Shown one piece after another: positions 44,223 to 57,181 of a stretch of DNA of 64,000 nucleotides. Both the position numbers and the translations under genes were made by a program. Position 1 is the stretch's first letter; every line of letters begins with the position of its first letter. Where the stretch lies: contig JALGQZ010000007.1 in assembly GCA_023105745.1 (NCBI GenBank), forward strand, positions 4,943,592 through 5,007,591, read 5' to 3'. The DNA comes from Austropuccinia psidii (taxonomy: Eukaryota; Basidiomycota; Pucciniomycetes; Pucciniales; Sphaerophragmiaceae). Below the pieces are notes generated by a model, which saw only the letters and a list, made by a program, of their open reading frames with translations, did no database searches and was not told the DNA's origin.

Positions 44223-44807
44223 ATGATAATATTTCCAGGGCTGAACCATTTTAAAGTGGCAGCAATAGAAATATATCAGTTCCAATACAAAGATTGGTTC
44301 AGAGCAGCCAAAGAAGAGGAATGGGAAATATGCTCAAGCCTTTGGCAGGGGGCCATGAACTCCTACTTACACATCAAGAGCTTTCTGGGTCAGGAGAAGA
44401 CCATAGAGCTCTTAGGAGGGTGGAGCCCCCTGTCTTCCAAAGACAAGGTCAAAAGGATAAAGAATTGGTTGAAGAACCAAAGTCTTTTATACATAGACAA
44501 GAAGAAGGAACTGGAAATGACTCCAGCTTTGGAGACAAAGGCCCCAGTGGCGTCTACCAGGTCCAAACCAGCTCCAGGGGTGTCCAAGGACAAGCCCAAA
44601 GGACCTCAGAAGAAGCAGAGAGGTCCCAAGAACCATCGAGGCAAGGGCAAAGGCAAAGCCAATTGTCACAGACCTTACCCACAGGGGTACAGGATCCCCA
44701 AATTGGAGCCTTCAGCTGTGGACTGTGTGTTCAATATGGCCAGAACTCTAATGGAATTCACAGCCAAGGAGCAGGAAAGTATGAAGAGGACTTTTTCACA
44801 CAAATAA
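44223..44807 (+). pseudogene. ORF overprinting the front of gag, element C (194 codons)
   Basis: It lies wholly inside the gag region in a different frame: gag is the -1 frame relative to it. Contents: EEWEICSSLWQGAMNSYLH, GGWSPLSSK, a Lys/Pro-rich basic middle, and YRIPKLEP followed by VFNMARTLMEF, ending TFSHK. The counterpart in element D (57766-58212) has DWEILPQIHQGVMNSW, GWNPLSSK, YRIPKI and VFNMARTFMEL, ending HFPKK. Both stop at the same point. Its function is unknown. It could be a separate accessory protein or the upstream half of a frameshift product. Confidence 0.65.
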
Positions 44808-46030
44808 ATAATGTAAAAAATAGTCTTAATGTAGAAATTGGTAAACTTGATGCAAAGTTAACTAAAATAACATTGGATATCAGTGATTTGAAAATACATG
44901 AGAGAAAATATACTCAATGGTATAAATTGACAAATGGCAGATTTGATACAATTATAAATGCATGTAGCAGAACTCAGAGTACATGTCAAGTTCAGAATTA
45001 TGAAATGGAAGATCTTTCTATTTTTAAAATGAATGATCAACTTAAAATTCTACAAGATCCTGTCTTAAAGATAGTTGAAAATACCAATCAGTTTGCTACA
45101 CATTTAGCAAAAAGTGATAGTGAAAGGCAGAAGTTAAAAAATGAAATCATTGCAAATGTAGAACAAATTCATAAGAATTATGAACCACATATGCCAAGAC
45201 ATTCTACACCTTTGACTGAAGAAAAACCTTCTATTAAAGGAAGTTTTACCCCACTTTTAGGAGGAGATGTTATCTCTGCAAAAGATATTCCCAAATTGGA
45301 AGAATGGCCAACCTTCTCTGGTGAAGGTGAACACAATCATATTGAGTTCATCAGGACTATTGATATGTTGCAAGCAGACTTTTATATACCTGATGAAATC
45401 ATAGTGGGAAAATTACACTCTCTGTTTACCAGGACTGCAAAGGAATGGTATTACAAGATGAGAATATATCATGGAAAACATGATTGGTGTTGGTGGAAAT
45501 CTGAAGTGATTACCAAATGGGCCAATAATTCTTGGAGGTTTAAAATAGAAAATGGTTTTGAAAATGCCATTTTTAACTCAGAAAAAGATAAACCACTTAC
45601 TTGGTTCTTCACGCAAAAAGACAGATTATCTGCTTTACACCCAGATATGTCTGACACTATGATTAATATGAAAATATTGAGAAAGTGTGGAGGAGAACTG
45701 AAACATGCTATCAAGAGCAGATGTGTAGAACCCTGTTCAACAGAGGACTACATTAATGCAATGGAATATATCATTACCAGAACAAGAATTGGTAAAACTT
45801 GGACGAGAATCCCTATGGAATACAAGACAATCCCAAAGGTTCCCAGAGAGGATAAAAGACCAGAAAGAGCTGTCTTGAAGTTTCATATATGTGGAATTAC
45901 TTCAAATTTGGCCAACACTTGCAGCAAAAAGAAAAACTCCATGAAGTTCAGCTCAGTGAAGGAATTCAGTGTACTGAAGAGAAAGAGGAATCTGATCAAG
46001 ATTCTGCAGTCTCTGAGGATACATCAGTAG
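44294..46030 (+). pseudogene. gag of element C
   Basis: 578 codons open. It has a Gln/Gly-rich front, a helical region (about residues 170-290, NNVKNSLNVEIGKLDAKLTKI), then capsid-like LEEWPTFSGEGEHNHIEFIRTIDML, WYYKMRIYHGKHDW, CGGELKHAIKSRC, and a nucleocapsid knuckle that is broken: FHICGITSNLANTC lacks the first Cys and the His. The frame continues upstream of 44294 past one stop (about 44255), so the original start is farther left. A stop and a frame change follow before protease. Confidence 0.85.
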
Positions 46031-46204
46031 AGGAATAAATCTTTGAAAAGATGAAAGCTTTCTTTGAGGTCACAGAAGTCCATACCCACTTGCGACAGTA
46101 GAGTGCGGATTGCTGCAACCAGCTCAATATCTAGGATGCCAGACTGTGTAAAACAAAACCTGCTAGAGGTCAAGGTTACACTGCTGGAGCATCCTGTATC
46201 ACAT

Positions 46205-46755
46205 CAGTTTTGGTGAGTGATATTGAAGCCAAAGTAAATTTGGATACAGGGGCATTTTGCACTTGTGTGGGCAAAACTTATTTAGAAGTCATACTTCCCC
46301 AATGGAAAAATCATCTATTACCAATAGAAGGTGTGCAGTTTAGTAGTGCCAGTAACAATATGTACCCCTTGGGTATATTGGACACTAATATTGTATTTCC
46401 ACACCCAACAGGAAGTGGAGGAATGAAAACTGAGATTGTGGTAATGGATAATTGCACATCTCAGCACATCATTCTTGGAAATGATTACTCAAATATTTAT
46501 GGTATTGACATTAATAACCATAAAGACAGATATTTCACAATTGGGGATAACAAAAGACAAAAATTGTCTTTTTGCAATACGCCAAGACAAATATCTGTGG
46601 TATCTTCTGTTAAAGATACTTATAAAGATGAATTTGTGTCTAATCAACTTGTTGAAGCACAAATTAATCCATCATTGTCACCAAAGATGAGGAATGAACT
46701 TATTGACCTCTTATATACATACAATAATGCATCTGCCTCTGATAATGAACCATAA
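46205..46755 (+). pseudogene. protease of element C
   Basis: VNLDTGAFCTCVGK keeps the catalytic DTG. Downstream are PQWKNHLLP, NCTSQHIILGNDYSNIYGIDINNHKDRYFTIGD and the linker DNEP, where a stop (46753-46755) replaces a codon before GAIRGQEVNITL. It was originally part of one gag-pol reading frame. Confidence 0.85.
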
Positions 46756-48410
46756 GGTGCTATAAGAGGACAAGAAGTTAATATTACTCTTACTATTGGC
46801 AGACCATATCCTCCAGTACTTAGAAGACCAGCTTATCCAGCCTTTCCCAGAGCTAGAGAATCCTTGGAGAAGCATATCCAAGAGTTAATACAACTTGGTG
46901 TATGAAGGAAAGTGGGCCATAATGAGGAAGTTGAAGTGACAACACCTGTTATTATTGAGTGGCATAATGATAAGTCAAGAATGGTTTGATATTTCAGAGC
47001 ATTGAATACCTACACAGCTCCAGATAGATATCCAATCCCTAGAATTTGAGAAAACTTGAATCAATTGTCTAAAGCCAAGTAAATAACATCAATGGATGCA
47101 TTGAAAGGCTTCCATCAGGATTATTTGACACCTAAATCTGAGAAATTACTTAGAATTATCACTCACTGTGGTATTTATGAGTATCTTAGGATGCCATTTT
47201 TCATTAAAAATGCTCCATCACATTATCAAAGAATGATGATTACCATCTTTCTCACAGAATTTTCTGAAGGATGGCGTATCATTTCCATTGATCATATTAT
47301 CATATGTTCTGATTCATGGTCCTTGCACCTTGAAAGACTTGCAAGAGTACTTCACAAAGTTGTAGAAGTGAACCTGAAAATTTCACTTAAGAAATGCAAT
47401 TTTGGTTTTGAAGAACTCAAAGCCTTAGGACATGTTGTTTCTGGTTTAAGCTTAGGTATTGACAAAAACAAAGTAGCAGCAGTGTTACTAAAACCAATAC
47501 CCCAGAATAAAAAAATGATGTATTTTCTTGGGTTTACCAGCTATTATAGGAAACAATTGAAAGAATTTGCAAGTCTACCCAAGTTACTATATAGAATCTG
47601 TGATCAACAGACTGTATTTGAGATAACGCAGGAGAGAATTAAATCTTATGAGAAGATAAAGAAAGCTCTTACAGAAGCACCTTTACTCCTCATGCCTGAC
47701 TGGAATATTCCTTTCAAATTTTACATTGATGCATGTGGAGATGGATTAGGGGCAGCCCTACATCAAGTCCAAATAATTGATGACAAACCCAAAGAAGGAC
47801 CCGTTTGTTATATCTCAAGACAGATCAAACCAACAGAAGCCAGATGGAGTGCTTATGTTTGTTATGGGAACTTCAGAAATTACACTATTATCTTGATGGC
47901 AGTAGTTTTGAAGTGATAGCTGACTGTAAGGCGGTCAAATCACTTTTTAACATGAAGACTCCCAACAGGCATATGCTGAGATGGCAAATAGCCATTCAAG
48001 AATATAGAGGAAACATGACCATAGTTCACAGAGCAGGAAACACTCACAAAAATGCTGATGGACTTAGCAGGTGGGCATTAGCCAAAACTCCTGATAACCC
48101 AGCTTTTTTACCTTTGGAAGCTGAACCACAAATTACAATTGAAGGGATTAAAATAACTGATATTGGGACTGAATTCTTTGAAGAAGTAAGAGAATATTAT
48201 AAGCAAGACAAGAATTTTCATATCTTGACTTCTTTATTAGATAAAGACTGCAAAGATACATCTTTAGTAAATGCACTGGATGAAGTTTGGAAGAATTCCC
48301 ATTCTGAAGGAAGATTTCACTTGTTTGATGGGATTATTTACCACAGAACAAAACATTCTTGTGTAATGAAATTATGCAGAAGATTGCTTATCAATACCAT
48401 TCTTCATTAA
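46756..48410 (+). pseudogene. RT and RNase H of element C
   Basis: [65 protein letters not shown], then SIDH (about 47288) where YIDD is expected, so it is inactive. RNase [28 protein letters not shown] frameshift near 47840 moves the reading to the frame of 47805-48410, which holds [34 protein letters not shown] and [10 protein letters not shown]. At least five stops lie in the RT part. Confidence 0.87.
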
Positions 48411-49682
48411 TGCCATGATAGCATCTACTCTGGACACCTGTAAGAGGACAGAATACTTGAAAAAGTGAAGAACTGTGCATAGTGGACATCTTGGAGAAAA
48501 GAAACCATTGAATATTGCCATACCTGTGACAGATGTCAACAAGTAAACAGGAGTACAGGCAAGAAATTTGGACTTATGATCCATATTCAAGAACCAAAAT
48601 CCCTTTGGGAAGTTTCTCACATTGATTGGGTCAAAGAAATTCCTCCAAGTGGTGACAAAAGTTATAATTCTTGTTTAGTCATTTTAGACAGATATAGCAA
48701 GATTCCCATATTCTTATCATGTCATAAAGATGACACTTATATGTATACAGCTCTTCTTCTATGGAGTAGAGTTATTTCACATACAGGATTATTTAAGAAT
48801 ATCATAATTGACAGAGCTCCCAAGTTCACATCTGCACTTTGGACCAATCTTCATAGATTGTTTGGGACTAAGCTATCATTCTCTACAGCATATCACCCTC
48901 AAACAGATGCGCTAGCATAGAGGATGATTCAAACTTCAGAAGACATGGTCAGGAGATTTCGTGCTTATGGGTTGTAATTCAAAGACTCAGATGGCTTTAC
49001 CCATTACTGGTGCACTCTGATACCTGCCTTAGAATTGGCATATAAGACATCAGTCCATTCTTCCACAGGACAAACTCCTGCTATTTCAGAAAAAGGATGG
49101 AATCCAAGACTCCTAGCAGACACACTGAGGAAAGACTTGATTGAACTTCATCCTACAGCTTCCAGCTTCAAGATAATGCTTGATAAAGTAAAACATCATG
49201 CAAAACAAAGTATGAATGATGCTTTTGATTATTCAAAACAGAAGTGGGACAAGAGTCATAAGTTACCAGACTTCAAAGTAGGGGACTTAGTGCTAGTTTC
49301 AACCTTGAATTTTACTGATATCAAAGGCCCAAAGAAACTTAAAGATTCTTATGTAGGACCTTTTGTTATTGTTGCCTTATATGGAACCAATGCAGTTCAA
49401 GTGGAATTGAGTGGTTAATTGAAGAATAAACACCCCACTTTTCCAGTCAGCTTAATAACGCCTTATCAACCAGCTGACAGAGAATTGTTTCCTTTAAGGG
49501 ACCCAACTCCTTTGACTGTACCACCGGTGGAACAGAATGAAGACAGAAAGATACAGAAAGTAATTAAACAAAGGATACTTAGGGGTAAAAATAAAAGAGA
49601 TTTCTTGTCAGCTATAGAAATCCAGTACATGAAGATGAATGGCTGGCAGAATCAGAAATACCTGACTCAGGTAAGCTCTTAA
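48411..49682 (+). pseudogene. integrase of element C
   Basis: Finger: HCHDSIYSGHL...CHTCDRCQ with stops between. Core: HIDWVKEIPP (first Asp), IIDRAPKFTSALW (second Asp), then TDALA and a TAG exactly where the catalytic Glu codon stands in D (GLAERMIQ). Tail: DFKVGDLVLVSTLNF, HPTFPVSLITPYQPAD, and a corrupted chromodomain-like segment. The reading ends about 170 bases before the 3' LTR. Confidence 0.87.
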
Positions 49683-51486
49683 GAAGATTTAGACATGAAA
49701 GAAGGCCACAAGCCTGAATATGTATATAAATGTGCTTTAACGTACTTGATCTTAGTGATGCAAAGAAGTTGGACAGTGGACATTAACCCCCTTTGGGACT
49801 TTTATTCTTTATACCATTGATAAAATTGTAGTACAATCTTATTTTTTGGTGGGAGGGAATGGGTACACACCCAAATAGGCCACAATTATCTTAAAAATAA
49901 ATTTTGAATTATGCATAACTCATAAGTCATGCATATATCCAAAATTCATCATTTTTGATTTGAGAAAAGATGAATAACCTTTTAATGAGTAAGTAGGTCC
50001 ATGGATTTAAGGCCAGATTTGGATTCTACACAAAAATGCACCTAGGGTAGCTCCATAGAGTGAACAAGCTCAAATTAACTCTTTGAGGTGGTAATATGGA
50101 AAATACTTCAATACCATATAAAAGATGTGTGAAGATTTTTGTTTTTCTTCATTTCATGCCAAAATAATGAAAATGTGAGAAATCCCATATTGCATATACA
50201 CTAAGAATAGTGTTATGCATGGTTTAATCACTTAATATCATGGTATTCTCACATGGATGTTCAGTACACCCATAGTGGATATCTCACTTTAAGCTTAATT
50301 TTCTATTTTGATGTGAAAAATAGGCAAGGGAGGACAAAAGACATCAAAGAGAGCCAGGTACCCAACTTCTGAAGCCTCAGAGGCGTGGAAACCTCCAAAG
50401 CTTGGATCCATGGCTGATCTTGGCCTAATCAGTAAACTACAAAATTTTGGGAACTTGATTACCATGTTAAAACTACAGTAAATCTTAAGAAAATAGCAAA
50501 TAACCTGCTATTTTGACGTGTTGAGGAGGTAAAGAGCTACTTAGACTCCTTTAACCATGTCAATGCTTAATGACTTTCCATGGATAAACACCAAAAGAGT
50601 AAATAAAACCCTTTTTGGACTTGTATCCATTGATTTACCTCAAAGCAACAATTACAACCTGTGATTAAATTTCCAACAAAATTGATAACTTTGAGAAATC
50701 ATTGCTCATTTTGGAATAAATGGAGATTTACAGATTTTACTATTTTTATTCTCAACCATATTGGGGTTGGTGGTCATGTAAAAGCATCAATGAAGTAATT
50801 ATGATAATCTTACATGAGAACAGATGATCCAATCAATAATCAAAAAGGGGTTATTTTTTTCTCACTCACTGTTTTTTCATTTTTCTCCATGAAAAGGGCC
50901 TGTGAGCTTTGTTGACTTAAAAGAGGCCTCCTCTTGCTGTTTTTTCTACATGCTCATCATCTTATTATCATTTAAATCTTTGTTACCAACAAGTAATTAT
51001 TAGTTAAAGCTCTTCTTAAGTGTTTTAATTCTTTCAGCATCAATCACAAAGACGTGAAATCATAGAATAAAACTATATATTGTTGTAATACTATTATAAA
51101 TACATTTTGATCCCTTAAATCCACAAGTCTATGTCAAATCTCTCTGTCTTATCTTTCAATAAGCCCTTTGGAATATTAGTTAGTGATTTATCTTTAATTC
51201 TTAAAGTTTTTCTCTAAATAATTAGTTTTCATCAAGAATTATATTTATAATTATCTATCAAAATAATTTGATCATTTTAATAAAAGATGTTTTATTTTTA
51301 AAATCTTCTTGTAATTGATTCTTGTAGACAATTACTGCTCACTGTCAAAATCACTAGTAGTGTTTAACACATGAAAGAAATAATTCTTTAATTATTTAAT
51401 TGTGGTTAGAATAATATTTTATTATTATATTTCATAAGAACAGACATAGTACTGTTTATTATTAGTAATATTATCATCAGTTTAAT

Positions 51487-54400
51487 TGTCAGCCTGTGAC
51501 TCAAAACCAGAGCACAAGCTTGACAGCCAAAATACCATAAACCAATGGTATAGCCAAGATACCACCAAAACATGGAGCTGAGCCAAATCAGCTCAAAAGG
51601 TATAAAAAGAAAGAGGAAACTCACCTCTTTCTGAAAATATAACTTCCATCACCATAGGACAAGAAATAACAAAGTTATCCCTGCCCAAAGTTATTGCTGA
51701 GCATAAACCTTAATTTTCACCTCGCTTCTAAAATCTAGAAGGAGAGGCTTAACCCCATCAAATGGGGACTCAAAATGAAGCTCTAAGCCAGGGATATCCA
51801 ATGGTACCGGCCAAACTGAGCTAGCACCAATATTACTGGAGTTATGGTCAATTTCAGGCCAAATAAGGAAGAACAAAACATTCACCTCTCATCTAGCTTC
51901 CACAGCTTTATTGTGAGATAATTGAAGTGGGGTCTTGTTGGAAAGAGCACAATCAGGGCTATCTGATGGTGTCATCCATTTCTCCATATCTCAACTACAG
52001 CAGAAGGTATGGGGCAAACAAGCTCAAAAAGGATTTTTGCCTAAAACACGCATATGTACAAAACTCTTGTACATGGCATACCTTTGCCATATTTAATGAT
52101 AACCATATCAAATAAGGTACCATTGTGTAGAACACATACAGGGCTACACACTGGTTCAGCTTTGAGGTTGATATCTCAAGAACTGACAAAGGTATAGCTG
52201 TTTTAAGGTCAGAATCCCACATTCTGACCAATACAGCTTTACCATTGGTGTAAGATGTGACTATAAAGCTGATGATAATATTACTCTTAATCAACAGTAC
52301 TATGTCTGTTATTATGAAATATAATAATAAAATATTATTATAACCACAATTAAATAATTAAAGAATTATTTGTTTCACTTGTTATACACTACTAGTGATT
52401 ATAACAGTGAGCAGTGATTGTCTACAAGAATCAATTACAAGAAGAATTTAATAATAAAAACTTCTTTTATTAAAATAATAAAATTATTTTAATATATAAT
52501 TATCTTTTGCAAGAATAGGTATAAAGATAATTCTGGAAGAAAACTATTACTAGAGAAAAACTTTAAGAATTAAAGATAAATGACTCACTAATACTCCAAA
52601 GAACTTATTGATAGATAAAAGTAGAGAAATTTGACGTAGAATTGTGGATTTAAGAGCTCAAAATGATTTATAGCAGGATTACAACAATATATAGTTGGAT
52701 TCTACGATTTCACGTCTTTCTGAGTGATTCTGAAAGATTTAAAACACTTAATGATAGTTTAACTAATACTTACTTGTTGCTAACAATTATAGAAAATGAT
52801 AATAAGATGATTCTCGGAAGAAAACAGCAAGAAGAGGCCTCTTATAAGTCAAAAACAGCCCACAGAGGCATGCCATGGAGCAAACTGAAAAACCATTGAG
52901 TGAGAAAACAATAAAACTTTTGGATTATTGATTTCATCATCTGTTGTCACGCAAGATTATCATAATTACTTAATTGATGCTTTTACGTGACTGCTAACCC
53001 CAATATGGTTAAGAATAAAAGGAGTAACATCTGTAAATATTCTTTTATTACAAAATAATCATTGATTTCTCAAAGTTATCAATGTTATTGGCAATTTCAT
53101 CACAGGTTATAATTACTGTAAGTTTTTGAAGATTCAGTGTTTCACGTAGAATAGTCAAAAATGGACTGTAAGTAAACCTTTTAATTTTACTAGTAAATCC
53201 ATAATTATTTTTGGTTGTACCATAGATAATACAGCTCTCTATTAGTCATGAAGGTTTCAGAAAGATTCATTAAGAATTGTATTTTTAATCAATTTTTGAA
53301 GTTTTTACCTCATTTCTATGTAGAATTGCAAATATCAGTGTTTCGCTGGTTGCTATGAGTTAATTCAATGGATAAAAGTCCAAAAAGGGTTTTAATTACT
53401 GTTTTAGGGTTTATGGATGGATAATAATTAAGAATTGACATGGTCTCAGCAGTCTAATTAGCTCTTTACCTCCTTGGCACGTCAAAATAGCAGGTTATTT
53501 GCTGTTTTCTTGAGATTTACAGTAGTTGTAACAGGGTAACCAGGTTCCCAAAAGGTTTTAGTTTACAAATTACGCCAAGATCAGCCATGGATCCAAGCTT
53601 TGGAGCTGTCCAGGCCTCCAAGGACTCAGAAGTTGGGTACCCTGGCTCTCTTTGAAGTCTTTTGTACCCCTTGCTTATTTTTCACATCAAAATAGAAAAT
53701 TAAGCCTCCAGTGAGATATCCACTATGGGTGTATCAAAGGTCAATGTAAGAAGACCATGATACTAAGTGCTCCAAACATGCATAACACTATTCTTAGTGT
53801 ATATATAACATGGGATTTCTCACTTTCCCATTATTTTGGTGTGAAAGAAGAAAAACAAAAGTTTTCACAGATATTTTATGTGATATTAATGATGTTTTGT
53901 TGAAGTATTTTCCATATTACCACCTCAAAGAGTTAATTTGAGCTTATTCACTCTATGGAGCTACCCTAGGTGCATTTTTGTGTAGAATCCAAATCTGGCC
54001 TTAAATTCATGGATTTACTTACTCAATAAAACGTTATTCATCTTTTCTGAAATCAAAAATGATGAATTTTGGATATATGCATGACTTATGAGTTATGCAT
54101 AATTCAAAATTTATTTTTAAGATAATTGTGGCTATTTGGGTATGTAAAATATACCTCAAGGGTCACAATGGGATAATATCCCATAAACATGAATATGAGG
54201 TGTCAAATAGATGGAGGAGCTTGTTTTTACTTCGATACATCATATGTCAGTCAATACTGGGGTCCCCTACAGCTTCTGTACAGCATTCTACATGTCATAC
54301 ACGTCAGAATCAGGCTTTGAGGTCCCCAGATGAAATTTTCACCCTGTATTGGTGAAAACTGCCCAGAGGTGGTTTCAAAACCACATCTGAGCCCAATAAA

Positions 54401-54847
54401 GGCTATGAAGGCTGCTTGCAAACCACAATCCAGTACTAGAGGGTGAAAAAATCTTCACTTCCTCTACGTGGAAAGGTCTAGCACCCTTTCCACCCCTTTT
54501 CAGGATAAAAAGGAGGCTTTTCACAGCCAGAATTGTTTCCTCATCCTTTTATTGAATATCATACGTAGTAAACTGTCAAAAGCAGTTTTACTCTTAAGTA
54601 ATAATCAGGGTATAATTATAATTTTAATTATTGTAGCTCTTAATATAGTAATCCAACTGGTAAGACTGCACCCAGGGTTCTCAATAGTGCTCACCACCAC
54701 TATTCTTCAATAGTAGAATCTTGTTATTATATTATAAAAAATTATATTAAATTAAATTTCTTATTTTAAAATTATTTCCACATGTCACAGTCATAGTTCT
54801 AGTTGTAAATAGCCTAATTACTGCTTCAACATAGATTCCAGCTGACA
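51487..54847 (+). mobile_element. solo LTR, family 2, itself interrupted
   Basis: It starts TGTCAGCC and ends GCTGACA, with a perfect duplication TTAAT (51482-51486, 54848-54852). Without the nested family 1 copy and its duplication it is 1437 bp, exactly the length of the family 2 copy at 58272-59708. No coding content. Confidence 0.92.
52249..54167 (-). mobile_element. solo LTR, family 1, deepest level of the nest
   Basis: On the plus strand it reads TGTAAGATGTGAC...GGGTCACA, the reverse of family 1. Flanks are ATTGG (52244-52248) and ATGGG (54168-54172). The uninterrupted sequence (ACCATGGGATAATATCCC) is in the copy at about 59026, which proves the insertion. It is 1919 bp and very like 55257-57181. 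Confidence 0.92.
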
Positions 54848-54871
54848 TTAATAGTCACATCTTACAGTGCA

Positions 54872-55256
54872 TTTAGTCTTTCAACTTGTTTTAAGAACCA
54901 AGTTAAAGGCTTTTCTTTGTCTGGGTCAAAGAAAGAATTTTCAAATTCATTCTCTATCTTGTACCTCCAGCCATCATTAGCCCACTTGGTGATTATTTTT
55001 CGTTTCCACCAAGACCAGGTGTTTTTGCCATTTGTTTGTCTTATGCCATAAGACCATCTTTTTGCATTTTTTTCAAAGAAGAAATGTAATCTTGCAGTAA
55101 TTAATTCATCTGGTATGGCATAATTGTCTTGTAGCATTTCAATTGTCTTGATAAATGACATATGATCATATTCACCTTCTCCTGTTAATGTTGGCCATTC
55201 TTTCAATTGAGCTGCTTCTTTCATTAAGACTTGGTTATTGTCTTGGTGACTTAGCT
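54872..55256 (-). pseudogene. gag capsid part, element D
   Basis: Minus strand, 120 codons: LKEWPTLTGEGEYDHMSFIKTIEML, FEKNAKRWSYGIRQTNGKNTWSWWK, IENEFENSFFDPDKEKPLTWFLKQVERLNAL. It stops at element C on one side and at a family 1 solo LTR on the other. The sequence continues at 39816 and begins upstream at 57182. Confidence 0.88.
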
Positions 55257-57181
55257 TTTAAGATGTGACTATGAAGCTGATGATAATATTACTATTAATC
55301 AACAGTACTATGTCTGTTCTTATGAAATATAATAATAAAAATTATTATAACCACAATTAAATAATTATAAAATTATTTCTTTCACTTGTTATACACTACT
55401 AGTGATTATAACAGTGAGCAGTAATTGTCTACAAGAATCAATTACAAGAAGATTTTAATAATAAAAACTTCTTTTATTAAAATAATAAAATTATTTTAAT
55501 ATATAATTATCTTTTGCAAGAATAATTATAAAGATAATTCTTGAAGAAAACTAATTTTAGAGAAAAACTTTAAGAATTAAAATATAAATGACTCACTAAT
55601 ACTCCAAAGAACTTATTGAAAGATAAGAGTAGAGAAATTTGACGTAGAATTGTGGATTTAAGGGATCAAGATGATTTATAACAGTATTACAACGATATAT
55701 AGTTGGATTCTATGATTTCACGTCTTTCTGATTGATTCTGAAAGATTTAAAACACTTAAGAATAGCTGAACTAATACTTACTTGTTGGTAATAATGATTT
55801 AATAAATTTATAAGATGATGATGATATGGAAAAAACAGCAAGAGGAGGCCTCTTTTAAGTCTAAGACAGCTCACAGAGGCGTGCCATGGAGCAAACTGAA
55901 AAACCAGTGAGTGAGAAAACAATAAACCCTTTTGGTTTATTGATTGCATCATTAATTGTCACGTAACATCATCATAATTACTTATTTGATGCTTTTATGT
56001 GACTACCAATCCCAATATGGTTAAGAATAAAAGGAGTAACACTTGTAAATCTTCTTTTATTCCAAAATAATCATTGATTTCTCAAAGTTATCAATGTTAT
56101 TGCCAATTTCATCACAGGTTGTAATTACTGTGAATTTTTGAAGATTCAGTGTTTCACGTAGAATAGCCAAAAATGGACTGTAAGTAAAACGTTTAATTTT
56201 ACTAGTAAAACTGTAATTCTTTTTGGTTTTACCATAGATAATACAGTTCTCCTTTAGTCCTGAAAGTTTCAGAAAGATTCATTAAGAATTGTATTTTTAA
56301 TGAATTTTTAAAGCTTTTACCTCATTTCTACGTAGAATTGCAAATAACAGTGTTTTGCTGGTTGCTATGAGGTAAATCAATGAATATGGGTCCCAAAAGG
56401 GTTTTAATTACTCTTTTGGGGTTTATCCATGGAAAGTCATTAGTAATTGACATGGTTACAGGAGTGTAAGTAGCTTATTACCTCCTTGGCACGTCAAAAT
56501 AGCAGGTTATTTGCTATTTTCTTATGATTTACAGTACATGTAACTTGGTAACCAAGTTCCCAAAGAGGTTTAGTTTACCAATTGGGCTAAGATGAGCCAT
56601 GGAACCAAGCTTTAGAGCTATCCACGCCTCTGGGGCCTCAGAAGTTGGGTACCCTGGCTCTCTTTGATGTCTTTTGTCCCCCTTGCTTATTTTTCACGTC
56701 AAAATAGAAATTTAAGCTTAAAGTGAGATATCCACTATGGGTGTACCAAAAGTGCATGTAAGAATACCATGATATTAAGTGCTCAAAACATGCATAACAC
56801 TATTCTTAGTGTATATGTAACATGGGATTTCTCACTTTCCCATTATTTTGGCTAAAAATCAAGAAAAACAAAAATTTTCACGGATCTTTTATGTGGTATT
56901 AATGATGTGGTATTGAAGTATTTTCCATTTTACCACCTCAAATACTTAAATTGAGCTTATTCACTCTATGGAGCTACCCTAGGTGAATTTTTGTGTAGAA
57001 TCCAAATCTGGTCTTAAATCCATGGATTTACTTACTCAATAAAAAGTTATTCAACTTTTCTGAAATTAAAAATAATGAATTTTGAATATATGCATGACTT
57101 ATGAGGTATGCATTATTCAGAATTTATTTTTAAGATAATTGTGGCCTATTTGGGTATGTAAAATATACCTCAAGGCTCACA
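55257..57181 (-). mobile_element. solo LTR, family 1, in D's gag
   Basis: It reads TTTAAGATGTGAC (expected TGT) at the left and ends GGCTCACA. Flanks TAGCT and CAGGT agree in three of five bases. With the gag frame (ITYL to LSHQ) they fit one original AGGT-type site changed once in each copy. 1925 bp. Confidence 0.82.

Larger units (their letters stand above)
39822..54866 (+). mobile_element. element C: Ty3/Gypsy-type retrotransposon in D's gag
   Basis: A perfect 5-bp duplication GTGCA (39817-39821, 54867-54871) flanks it, and removal rejoins D's gag (LNAL plus HALYLKMSEK). LTRs are of family 1. The interior (43437-49859) encodes gag, protease, RT, RNase H and integrase with many stops. Both LTRs were hit later: a family 4 solo LTR in the 5' one and a family 2 solo LTR in the 3' one. 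Confidence 0.92.
49848..54866 (+). repeat. polypurine tract and 3' LTR of element C, split
   Basis: GGTGGGAGGGAA (49848-49859) precedes the LTR. Native LTR parts are 49860-51486 and 54848-54866. The first 20 or so bases differ from the 5' LTR (TGGGTACACACCC in place of the longer TGTGAGCC start). About 230 bp near 50650 are missing relative to the 5' LTR. The last 19 bases (TTAATAGTCACATCTTACA) lie beyond the family 2 insertion. Confidence 0.85.

Noticed and set aside
43918..44285. ORFs on both strands near the start of element C's gag
   Set aside because: Shadows of the gag frames; no conservation with element D was seen.
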